From assembly GCA_021234155.1 (NCBI GenBank), contig JAJEKV010000022.1, positions 5,849,852 to 5,913,851 of the forward strand: a stretch of DNA of 64,000 nt, read 5' to 3'. Positions 32,302 through 42,734 of the stretch are shown one piece after another (the stretch's first letter is position 1; every line of letters starts with the position of its first letter). This DNA is from Isoetes taiwanensis (lineage: Eukaryota > Streptophyta > Lycopodiopsida > Isoetales > Isoetaceae). The position numbers and the translations under genes are program-made. A model generated the notes under the pieces. That model was not told where the DNA came from and searched no databases. It saw nothing but the letters and a program-made list of their open reading frames with translations.

Positions 32302-33558
32302 GGAGCTTTGGAATGTAGTCTACAATGATTTTCAAATGGTTGAAGATCGTTATGGCCATTTTATAAGGTGATTTTTTTTCTTATTATATTGCTACCATTG
32401 TTTTTAATGTTTCTAGTGTTGTTTTTTTTCTAATGCTGCTAGTGTTGTTTATAGATTTATGCAAGGACTTTGTAAAAACCACCCAGCAGACTTGAATAAC
32501 TGCAAGGATTCGGACCTGCAAAAGCCTGTTGAGGTCTATAAAGCAGCTAATGAAGATCTATACAATACTTTCGAGAAATATATTTCTCGACTTCCACCAG
32601 TACAAGATAATGAAGATGTTTCTCATCACCATTTTCTGAAGGCTAGTAAGACTTTTGTTGCTGGAGGATCAACTTGTTGGTATGTTAAAATGAATTTAGG
32701 TTTAAACAAAATTGCTAAACTTGGGAAGATGATGAGCAATATAACTGGTATTCTTCTATTCTATGTTTTATTATCAAGTTTCTGAATTCTCAATAACAAT
32801 TCTCCTTGTTTTGCTGATAGGACTTAAAATAAGCAACAAGACTTTACATCACTATGCAGTCACAAGAGCTCGACAACAAGGTATTCCTGATGACAATCTT
32901 AAGGACTTAACAGGGCATAAACGCATGGAGACACTTTGCAACTATGATCGTTCAGGTATTTAATGTTATTGTATTGTCACGAGATTTTTTTTTATTGATT
33001 ATTGTGTTGTAATTAAAGGAAAGCAAGCTATGATGGCAATGCAGGCGAGCATGATACCAGGTGGAAAGCCTCATGCTCCTGCGCTTTCAACTTTACAAGA
33101 AAAATGTGAGTGCTTATGAGTCATTTTTTATTTTTATTTATTTCTTATCATTTAGTGAATGCACCAGAGGTGAATGTCGAAATGCCTATTGCAGTTCCAG
33201 AATTGGTTCTTGGTTTGGGCGAACGTGAAGTGTTAAAAGCCTCTTCTAAGCAGCAGTTTGAGGAACCTCGGCAACAAATGGAACACATGCAACAAATTTC
33301 TCCATTCCCGCAGTTTTCAGTGCAACAGGAGGCATCAAATCAGAATGGTAACGACGTAATACTGTGCTTTTCAATACTTAAATTTCATGTGTGTTCCTTT
33401 TAGATTGTCAGCTGAAAGTTCAACCCAATGTTCGAGCACCATTGGCCAATTTGACGAATGTGGGAGTTCCTGGAAATAATATCGGATACCCTCTTGGAAA
33501 TGGGAATAATACTGGATACCTTCCTCGTGCTTTTAGTTTTAATTTTTCGTTCTATTGA
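32302..33558 (+). CDS. Crypton-like tyrosine recombinase domain gene, six exons seen
   Basis: Exons (all GT-AG, phases matching): 32302-32367, 32455-32747, 32821-32955, 33019-33105, 33156-33347, 33404-33558 (TGA). The second and third give CKNHPADLNNCKDSDLQKP, then CWYVKMNLGLNKIAKLGKMM, KISNKTLHHYAVTRARQQGI, DLTGHKRMETLCNYDRSG and MMAMQASM. This is the C-terminal half of the Crypton/KCTD1-type tyrosine recombinase fold (pattern 'G.N.L..MMK', 'NHS.R.T', 'TGH.s..SL..Y'). The GH and nucleophile Tyr positions are kept, but the usual His and Arg of HxxR appear as Lys and His. A Pro/Gln-rich tail follows (PEVNVEMPIAVPELVL, QISPFPQFSVQQEAS). The coding frame is unbroken over all six exons. A possible upstream exon (32054-32202) does not join in phase, so the N-terminal half is missing or unplaced. 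It could be a domesticated, non-cutting DNA-binding protein or a damaged transposon gene. Confidence 0.75.
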
Positions 33559-34103
33559 TATGTTTTTTATTTTGTTTGCATGTTCTATTGGTGTATTCAG
33601 TTTTTGAATTTAGAGGTTGTATTGGCAGAACATTCTTGGGATACATGGCAGTGATCATGAAATGTTAATACTTTACAAAACAACAATTATAGAACAGTAG
33701 TTTAGTTTGTATAGCAGTTATAGAACAACAATCCAATTTGTACAACAGAATTACGAGACTGTAACAACAGAATCACAGCAGAATTACAATTACAGCAGAA
33801 TTATAGTTACAACAGTTAGTAGTTACAACAATTTGTACAACAGAATTACAAGTTTGTCATAATAATCACTGGAATTATTTTGTAATAATCATTGTGATAG
33901 TCGTACTAACTGTGATATTTTGAGATAAGATGGATGGAATCGACTGTAATATTCTAGGATGTTAAAAATTTAGATGCTAACATTCTAGGATTGCTGATTG
34001 TAATATTCTCGGATGTTATACGATTAGATGCTAACATTCTAGGATGTTATGACAGAGAGGGTAGAAAGTTTGAGCCAATGAAACGTTATTAGCTGGTAAC
34101 AGC
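33559..34103. other. non-coding, 3' flank of the recombinase gene with short repeats
   Basis: Probably the 3' untranslated region and flank. Contains several ACAACAGAATTACA-type repeats (33740-33850) and three diverged copies of ATATTCTAGGATGTTA / GATGCTAACATTCTAGGA (33945-34050). Confidence 0.5.
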
Positions 34104-34316
34104 ATTGCAACCAACGACTGAGATTCAATCTCAGAATGTGTTAAGGTATGGGTTGGGTTATGGCATTGCAGGTCCGATGTCTTTCTGTTGTAATACTTTG
34201 TATTGCAACCAACGACTGAGATTCAATCTCAGCCTGTAAACCTGAGAACCAATGTGTTAAGGTATGGGTTGGGTTATAGCATTGCAGGTCCGATGTCTTT
34301 CTGTTGTAATACTTTG
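34104..34316. repeat. tandem duplication, ~100/115-bp units
   Basis: ATTGCAACCAACGACTGAG to CTGTTGTAATACTTTG at 34104-34201 and 34202-34316. The second unit carries 17 extra bases (CCTGTAAACCTGAGAAC) or the first lost them. Confidence 0.92.
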
Positions 34317-37300
34317 AGTTTTCGTCTCAACTAAATAAATGGACATTGTTTGCAATTAACACTAGTAGCTACCATTTATCTTAGATATCATCCATGAAGG
34401 ATAAAGGGGTAGGGGATGCTGTGTTGGCGGGCTTTTGGGGAGCGCCATCCAGAGATCTCATGTATGATTTGAATTTCCTGACTTTGTGGACATGCTTGGG
34501 TTCGATTCCGAAGGAGCCTATATTTATTTGTATTATTGAATTTGAAGGCCAGAATCAATTTTATTATGTGACCAATACGTATTTGACATTTAAATCTGGG
34601 CATTTCACTTTCAGGTTCCAGTGTGGTGGTTGAGATCTTAGCATATTGTGGGTTAATTGGGGATTGAAGGGCCAAGATTTAGCGACGCACGATTTGTGGA
34701 TTAACAAGCACGTAAGAGACCGAGTTGCCCATCACACAAGGCAGATATGAATTGAATTGAAATGGAGGAGGGACGTGCCTCTATGGGCCGGCCGGACCCA
34801 AAGAGGGGGGTCCCTCGGAACCTTTATCGTGCACATTTAGTCTTTTTCGAAAGCTCGATTTAGGTCGGCAAAGAAAAAAGGGGCGCGTTATTAAAGTGTG
34901 GAAGGTGCAAAGAGCCAGCTGTCTGGGGCATTGAAAGATTCTTTCTTTAGCAGACGTATATGCCAACGCATATTCGGGCGCCCGGTCAAAAGGTGCGCGC
35001 CTTGGTAGTTTTATCGCCCCATGATGTCGCTTCCTTATCTGGCTATGGCGCCTTCTCCTTGTCTGGCGGCTGGCCATGGCGCTCACCTTTTCTCCGGCCA
35101 TGGCTCCGTTGCTTCGATCTTCTCAGATCTGTTGTTCCATGGTTGCCAGCCTGCGATTCTTTCCAGATCTGGCTTCAGTTTTCTAGATCTGGGTTGAGTT
35201 TACCACGGTTTCTGCTTGCAAAGCATCTTTTTGGTGTTATCGCGTCCTTCGTTTCGCAAGGTCGTGGCTTTGAAGCACTTTCGGCCGAATTCATCACGTA
35301 AGCTTTTGTATTACTTTTAATACGTGTTCTTTTTTCTTTTCTTAATACTGTTTTGCTTATGAAAATCTTGATTTCTGCTTCCCTGGCCTTATGTTTTAAG
35401 GCCGTCCCTTTTTAAGAAGACTATTGATTTATATATGCTTGAGGCTTGCGGTTTCCGGTTTTGATTTAGGCTATGGCTTTTATTGAGCTCTTGTTTTATA
35501 AAGTTTTGACTTGTCCTCTATCTATGCAGCGAAGGCTTGTAGAAGTTGAAGTTTACTCTGTTACGTGGGAGGTGCTTTGGCGACGTTTCGATGAACCCCT
35601 GCACGACAGGAAGATCAAATCAAATATTTGTTCTTTTGTATTGGTTTATAGTTTACTTCTTTCTTCAGGCCTTCAGTGCCTGGGCTTGAATGTATAGTGT
35701 TATGGATGATGCCCTTATGGGTGCGCTCACAGGGCTAGTCCGACATTTAATAAATTGGGGAGATCCCTTTTTGTTTGGGGAGGCAGATTTCTGCCTCCCT
35801 TGTGTGCGCTGCAGGATGGATGGACATAGGAATCTTTGTTCAAACACTAATCCTCTGCGAGAACATCACAATTCCTCTAATGCCACCCAAAACAGAATGA
35901 AGGATGACGACACAACTGTAGCACAGGAAAGCAGGTATTTCACGTATGTTTTGAGCTTTTAGCCCAGTTCTATACCTGTCATGAAAGTTTATTTTTGAAC
36001 ATTAGTTTTGTACAGTAGTTTATGAAGTAGCTTAGCACCATTCTTTGGGTAGAGACAGTACGTTTTGGAGAGTAGTTCATCAAGCAGCTTTCACACCAGT
36101 CCTCGATCATCTCCAAATTTGTTGCAAATTCAATTTTAATCGTGTTCAGGACTGTTCTCCCATTGTTAGGACACTCCCAATTTCAAGTTGACTCCTATTG
36201 TTTCTTAACATTAGAACTGGAGTTCTAGCAGCAGCAAAATGATAGATTAGGTAGTCTCTTTAATCTAGTACAACTGAGGACCTTCTTTTGGTAATAGTCC
36301 TTTTTTAACTGCCTTTTATTTGTTTTAAGATTTATTCCATCACAGGTTCCAACATTTGTTGTGTCCTTTGCAATTTGCCTTTCTTTTAGTTAATTTGTGT
36401 TGTCTCAAAGTTGAATGTATGTCAATATTCTTGATTTTATTGTGTTAAAGTTGTAAATTTAGAATCTAGACTGTCTTTAAAAATTTTGCTTTTACTTTTG
36501 ATATAATTTTGATTTTGAAATCAATGTTACCATCTCTGCTAGCACGGTGGATCAAAAGATTCATGTGGGTGCAGGTGTTAGAGATTAATATCTTGTCTGC
36601 AATGGCAGTCTGTTTTGTAAAGCCATCTGCAGACAAGTGAAACTCTTGATTAAGTTTTTTGCAATGTAGCATTTATGGCTTGTGGACATTATAATTTGAA
36701 CTTTTAAAGATGATGATTGGCAGCTAGCTACAAACTACAAGAGCTGCAATGTCTTTGGCTTTTGAATGATTTGTCAAGGAAGAATTATGTGGATCGTTGT
36801 ATTGTAAGCTGCTGTACTTGTGGAGTAGCATGGAGCTGGGTGCTGCTCTCTGAAGATGATGCTGTTGAGAAGCTGAGTTCCTGTTATGTCTTTTAGTCGA
36901 GCTTACTGAGCTGGAATCTGTCTGGAGTGACAAGTGAGATGTTCTACATCAATTCGCCTAATGGGAGACGTTTTACATCAACTTGCCTAATGGGATCTGT
37001 CTGGAGCGGAAAGTGAGATGTTCTGCGTTAACTCGTCTATTGGTTTTCAGTAGGTAAATGTGCGTGAATCTCTTGGTGGACCTGATTCATTGAGTCTCAC
37101 AGAACTAACAATTTTTCCTCTCCTTACTTTTAGGAATGTGAGGAGTATACTTGGTGATAATTCTAGAGCCTGGTGAAGTGACCTGGTGTTTGAAGTGAGC
37201 CTACTTGGTGATTTATCAGATCAACTTCCTAGATTTGTATGTGGATCATTGTTTGGAGGTGGGTATTTGTTGACTTATATTTTGATTTTGGCCTAAGCTA

Positions 37301-37422
37301 ATTCTAGTTCTACAGGAAGTGGTTGCGTGAGTTCTACGTGAGGTCGCTGAGTAGTGGAGCTACAAATGATGGATTCCGTCATGAATGTCATGGCTAGATT
37401 TTATTGGTTCGGGCATGAATGA
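34317..37422. other. 3.1-kb stretch without a recognised gene
   Basis: AT-rich except for a GC-rich pocket at 34960-35290 with repeated GGCCATGGCGC and AGATCTG motifs. That pocket could be a promoter or 5' exon; acceptor- and donor-like sites follow (for example GTAAGCTTTT at 35300). Short + strand frames at 34394, 35473 and 35690 have no recognisable family. GAGATGTTCTACATCAA-type sequence is repeated three times at 36940-37035. A non-coding transcript or a gene with short exons is possible but not shown. Confidence 0.4.
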
Positions 37423-37560
37423 TACTGATGACCGATATTGATGTTATTGGTTGTGCTAAATTCCAAGCATCTCAATATGGACGGAAACCGCGTACTGATG
37501 ACCAATACTGATGTTATTGGCTGTGCTAAATTCCAAGCATCTCAATATGGACGTAAACCG
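37423..37560. repeat. tandem duplication, 70-bp unit x2
   Basis: TACTGATGACC(G/A)ATA(T/C)TGATG to ATGGACG(G/T)AAACCGC repeats with a 70-base period and few differences. Confidence 0.93.
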
Positions 37561-38672
37561 CTTTTTAAGATGTTTTAACATTGTACATAAATTTGGCTGT
37601 TGCCATTGCTGGCACGCTTTCTGTAAAATTTTGTTTCTGCAACAGTGAAATCATCAAGTAATGAATAGTTTATTTAAGGATTTTCCCTTAGCCCTACGCG
37701 AGTGCAGGGCTTGTGCTTGTGATTCATTTATACATTGAATGGTTTATCAGATGCGCTGATGCAAATTATGTGGTCTGATGGTGTTTTCTACGAGCTGCTA
37801 TTTTGGGAGTTCACTGGCGATCGAAGTTTGAATTATTTGGAACATTAACGTGTCTCGGAAGCTAATTAAATTGATTGTTATAGATATCTTCGATGAAGAT
37901 GGGCATTGCAAGCTGTGAAGGTTTTTCCAATCTTTGTAATGTTGGGTGGGCAGTATAACTCGGCCAGGGTTTTCCCACCTGGCCAGGGTTTTCCCTGAAG
38001 GTTGTCTGTTTGTGAATGGATTGCAAATTTTGAAGTGGTAAATTTGGAGGTTCAAATCCTCTCTTAACAATCGATAATCAAAATATGCTATATTAAGTTG
38101 GTAGTTTTATGATTTTGAAGTTGGGATTTGCAGTGTTTACATGGGTATGTTTGTCTTTCAATTTTGACCATTGATTGTTTGTCTTTATGCTAGATCGAGG
38201 GCCATTAAATTTTTGATTAAAAACCTCACTGCCACTTTTAATGGTGCAAAACAGACCAATGGTGCTAGACAAATGAAAAAAATGCGAAACCACAAAAGCA
38301 AAAAAAAAAAGGGCTGGTTCAGCCAGAGTAAACAGGGGCGGCTAACGACTGATAGAATAAACAGGGCCGGCCATGGATTGTTGTTCTCAATCGGGCCGGA
38401 TAGTCCCAAAGAAACGGGCCTTGTGTTTTGCAAGCTTGCATCGACCCTCCAGAGATCTATTCAAAAGCTGATTATTTCGCCATAGATGCAGTGCAAGAAG
38501 TTCTTTAATCCGACATAAGGTCAAAACTGAGGAAATATCAGCTGCCAAATTTAATCTCGAGTTCGCCAATATAACTGCTTTGCATTCGCATAAAATAGAA
38601 AGACAGATCAGAGGGAACGAGGCAGATCATCTAACGAGGCCCCAAGCCATGATTCTCGGCTGGCTATAGCCA
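37561..38672. other. non-coding stretch
   Basis: No recognised gene. A small direct repeat (GGCCAGGGTTTTCCC twice at 37960-37995) and A-rich tracts only. Confidence 0.4.
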
Positions 38673-38944
38673 TGGCCATGGCTGGAGGAATCGAACATCC
38701 AGGCACGTCGCATTGGCTGTAACAGCAATGCCCATCAAATAAAAACCTCAAGAAAAAAACACGAAACAACCCCTCAAGAAAATTGATCCCGTCAGAGGCA
38801 GAAGCATATGGCCATGGCTGGAGGAATCGAACATCCAGGCACGTCGCATTGGCTGTAGTAGCAATGCCCATCAAATAAAAACCTCAAGAAAAAAACACGA
38901 AACAACCCCTCAAGAAAATTGATCCCGTCAGAGGCAGAAGCATA
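38673..38944. repeat. tandem duplication, 136-bp unit x2
   Basis: GGCCATGGCTGGAGGAATCG to GTCAGAGGCAGAAGCATA repeats with a period of 136 bases and only two or three differences, so the duplication is recent. On the minus strand it includes GTTCGATTCC, which fits the B-box of RNA polymerase III promoters, but I see no convincing A-box or tRNA fold. Confidence 0.95.
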
Positions 38945-39659
38945 GCTCCTGTTCTTGATTTTCAACACTTAACATAAAGCGGAAGCCGGCTCCCAGGAGC
39001 TCTAAAAAACTGCAAAGCATAGCTCCACGGGAGCTCTAAAATGAAATGACTCTCTAGCAAAGAAGCAGAAAGGGAGCCCACATGGGCTTATCTTGGGAAG
39101 TGGGATTTCATGAAAACCCTGACCCAGTTGTTGCCGTTCCCATCGAAAAAAGAAAGGGCGTGCACTTTTATCTATGCCCTAAGAAAACGGCCCCTTACCA
39201 TTGCAAACAAAATACATTCTAAAAACATATAAAAAGGAAAAATGACCACTAAATGCAAATAAGCTGCCCTAACCCTGCAAAACATACGGTTTCACATACT
39301 ATACACGACTGGAATCATAGTCCACACCATGCGAGAGAGCACCTCCCTAAATACCAAACTCAGACATTGGAAGTTTATTATGCTCGCTCCCAATGAGCCA
39401 TGGTCTTGTTTTTGTTGGCTTTTTTTTTTTTTGTTAAAATTAAGTGGATTTGGAGCAGCCGGAATTGGACCTTGCCAGGCATTAGGGGGAGATGTTTGGC
39501 CTGCTGGACACTCATCCTCGAATCTTTTGGCCTTGCGATTGCCGAAGGCGATCCGACCCTACGGGGACATCACACCCAGGCGATGGGGGAGATTTACTGC
39601 GAAATGCTCTATGACCCACCAGGGGACGCATGACGCCCATACCCCCCGGGATGGCCCCC
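38945..39659. other. non-coding stretch leading into a GC-rich element
   Basis: Nothing recognised up to about 39400, after which base composition becomes GC-rich. The true 5' end of the non-LTR element may lie at 39420-39660, but I read no conserved block there. Confidence 0.35.
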
Positions 39660-41711
39660 ATTGGTTCTCGCAGAGGAGGATGTTGTGGAGGGCACCGCAG
39701 CGGTGGCGGCTAATGGGAAGGCGGTGACCTCGATGGTATCACGGGCCGAGTTACTCAAATGGGCGGGGCGGCCGTTGGTGCCGATCCTCACTACCCTCGT
39801 TTCAAGCGAGCATTGCGGGAAGGTTTCCCAAACAATGGACCACAAGCGGGGTTGTCCCCATTCACAAAGGCGGGCGACCCACACTGTCCGGCCAATTCTT
39901 AGGACGATCATGGTCAGATTCGATTATTTGCCAAAATGTTGGCGGCATTCTCGGCGGCGGTTGACCCGGCCGGGCGAGAGAGCGGCGGATGTGCAAGCCC
40001 TCACACAAGCGGGCTTTAGACCCCGCCACTCAGCGATTGACCATATCTTTATCTGCGGGCATCGGGCGAAAGGCGGTAGGAACCATCGGCGGGACTTGTA
40101 TTGTCGCTTTGTGGACTTCGAAGGCTTTTGATCACGGTCCCCCGGGAGAAGCTATGGGCTAAGCTGCGTCAATGGATTTTGCCGTTACTTTTAATGCGAG
40201 AATGCCATATGGTACGTATGAGAGTTGTTTTGGCGGGGATCGTGCCCGACGGGCCAAGCATTCACCCGGTAGTATCGAGTCCCAGGCTGCCCCCTCTCAC
40301 CAACACTTTTGGCCTCTACATTGTCGGTTAGAGCCCGGCCATGCGAGCATGGGGGGATGGCATCTGACTTTTGCACCGGGTCATCCGCCCGACTCATCTA
40401 TGCGGACGATGTTGACCTTCCGCCCACACCCGAAGCTATGCGGTCTCATCACGGATGCCCTAGACACATACTCACATTTCTGGACATGCGGCGTGAATCG
40501 GCCAAGACCGGGGTGGTTCTCATATCCTCTTCACGCCACCCCACGCCTCCCGCACTCACATATCGGGGGCGGCGACTGTAGAGGTCGCCCACCTACAAGT
40601 ACCTAGGGGTGGAGTTCCCCTCCTCGCTTTCTGTTGGGGGCGTCCATCCGCTTGGTGTGGCCAGGTGGAAGGCGCTTTATGCCATGCAGAACAATGATCA
40701 CCGGCAGAGCTCTATGATTGGGGCCATCGGTCACATCATTTTGCACCGGTCGAGCTTTGTCCCTTCAGATGCGGGTCGAGGTTTGGGGCCGGGCGTCTCT
40801 TTTGCCGACACGGAATGACTTGGAGCAAAAGTGAAGGCATTTTTGGCACGGGCACTTGGGGTGAAACCTTTAGTCCCCCTAATTATCTCGCCGGGGAAAC
40901 CGGATTCTCACGCTGCCACGGCGACCCTTGATAGACACATCGTCTATTTTCGAAAGTGGTTAATATGGGCTCGGCTCCGTGACCGCTTACGCGTGGCAAT
41001 GGGCCCTGGCCGCTCGGAGGCCCGTTGGAGGGTAAGAGAGATCGATGGTTCGCCCGGATGGAACGCGGCGAGCACAAAGCGGCAGATGGACACGCAGGCC
41101 GATGCTTTGGAAGTAGCCGGACGCTTTGCTTCCTTGGCAAGCTCTCGGGATCCCGGCTTAGGAGAGGAGTCAAACGGCCCATTACAAGGAGCACATCAAG
41201 CAGGTGTTAGCGGGGCCCGCAGACTCTACTGCGTTCCCGGCTCCCCCGAAAAAAGCGTAGACTCATTGCCTCCATTCTGCAGGTGCCCACCATCTTCGCA
41301 TCGAGACGGCGGTGAGTTGCCCAAACATTTAGTCGATCAGGGCGGATATCGCCCCTTAGTGCGGCCGGACTTGCCCCTACATTTGCCGATGAACACACCG
41401 TCAGTATGTGCTCTGGGGTCGTACATTCAGGAGGTACTAGATCTGCGAGCTCACCTTTGCCCCCCGCCGTTTGCCATTGATCGGGCACTACTAAAAGTCG
41501 GTGCATGAGTGTATATATTTGTGTGTTTTTGCATTTTGTATATTAGAACAGTTTGTCAGCAGGCTGATTGCTGCCACGGTTTTTCCCTCGAAAACCCTTC
41601 GGGGCGGGGGTTTTTTAATCCGGGTAGTAATCCGCTTGCTGCGCTTTTGTATTGGGTCCCATAGACCGATTGGTCTCCGTGGACGATAAAAATACCTTCC
41701 TTCCTTCCTTC
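39660..41711 (+). mobile_element. GC-rich non-LTR retrotransposon (family D), decayed
   Basis: Reverse transcriptase blocks in order across three frames: VVPIHKGG near 39850; LTQAGFRPRHSAIDHIFI (about 40000); RRDLYCRFVDF then EKLWAKLRQW (40090-40170); GCPLSPTLFGLYI, the QG.PLSP box (about 40290); LIYADDVDLPPT, the catalytic YADD (about 40405); TGVVLISSSRHPTPPALTY; and a YLGVEFPSSLSVGGVHPLG block (about 40600). A long C-terminal frame continues to 41508. The tail is TACCTTCCTTCCTTC at 41695-41711. It is much richer in GC than its surroundings, which suggests late arrival or different mutational history. It shares wording with the minus-strand fragment at 24.2-24.9 kb. Frameshifts in nearly every block make it inactive. 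Confidence 0.78.
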
Positions 41712-42017
41712 TGCGTTTGGAATAGGTGGAATTTGCACGGCAGATTCCCTGCTCGGTTTCCCTATTCCTTCAGCTTGCCACATGTATGGCAGTTAAACTT
41801 TTATTTCAAGTCCATAGTTGAAAACAACTCTAGTTTTTTTATTAAAGAAAAAACAAAGCGATTAGAATGGGGTTAGCAAGTAGGTATAAGGGACAGGAAT
41901 ATTGGAAGCATAATGGCAGAAAGCACAAGTGCAAATTAAAGTTGCATATCTCTAGGGGAGGGGGTCCACATTGGCTGCACTCTTAAGGGTAAAACTTATT
42001 TAGCAAAGAAATAAGCA
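41712..42017. other. non-coding stretch
   Basis: Flank between the non-LTR element and the minisatellite; nothing recognised. Confidence 0.4.
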
Positions 42018-42535
42018 CCTTCCAAGCCATGCAGCCCACATGACCACAAGACCAACAAGATATATACTTGGCCAGCTTTGACCAACAAGATAATATACTT
42101 GGCCAGCTTTGTGCATACTAAATGGGCAATGTTCCAAGCCATGTGGTGCACATGACCACATGATCAAAAAGATAATATACATACTAAATGGGCAATGTTC
42201 CAAGCCATGCGGTGCACATGACCACATGATCAAAAAGATAATATACTTGGCCAGGCCCACATGACCACATGACCAACAAGATAATATACTTGGCCAGCTT
42301 TGTGCATACTGAATGGGCAATGTTCTAAGCCAAGCCATGCGGCGCACGTGACCATATGACCAACAAGATAATATACTTGGCCAGGCCCACATGATCAACA
42401 TGACCAACAAGGGCCAGCTTTGTGCATACTGAATGGGCAATGTTCCAAGCCATGCGGCCCATATGACCACATGACCAACAAGATAATATACTTGGCCAGC
42501 TTTGTGCATACTGAATGGGCAATGCCAACTCATGT
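42018..42535. repeat. minisatellite, ~83-bp unit with internal deletions
   Basis: About six to seven full or partial copies of a unit built from AACAAGATAATATACTTGGC, CAGCTTTGTGCATACTGAAT, GGGCAATGTTCCAAGCCATG and CGGCCCACATGACCACATGA. Several copies have lost blocks, which gives higher-order irregularity. Because the unit lacks stops on the minus strand it produces a 182-codon open frame of repeated HCPFSMHKAGQVYYLVG-like words, which I regard as an artefact. Confidence 0.93.
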
Positions 42536-42734
42536 TATAAAGTGCCAAAGTGGTGGGGGTATTAGTACTAATAAGGCTAAGGAGGCGGCCACATAGGCTA
42601 CCAGGGTAGCCATTTAAGGTTGCAACATATAATTGTTAGGCAAGGACTGATTTTTGTTTTGGGTTGCCCCTAGGGGGCAAACCCTCGCTTATGTGGGTTT
42701 GTGGCATATTTTAGGTCAGTATATCTTCATGCAA

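Noticed and set aside
32821-32955. Phage or bacterial integrase contamination
   Set aside because: The gene has six introns-separated exons with plant-like splice sites, and the closest motif pattern is eukaryotic Crypton/KCTD1.
38673-38944. tRNA gene or tRNA-derived SINE suggested by a B-box-like GTTCGATTCC
   Set aside because: I could not fold an acceptor, D or anticodon stem around it and found no A-box at the right distance.
42000-42548. 182-codon minus-strand open frame
   Set aside because: It is produced by the 83-bp minisatellite, whose unit happens to lack stops on that strand; the peptide is merely the repeat and truncated copies break its periodicity.
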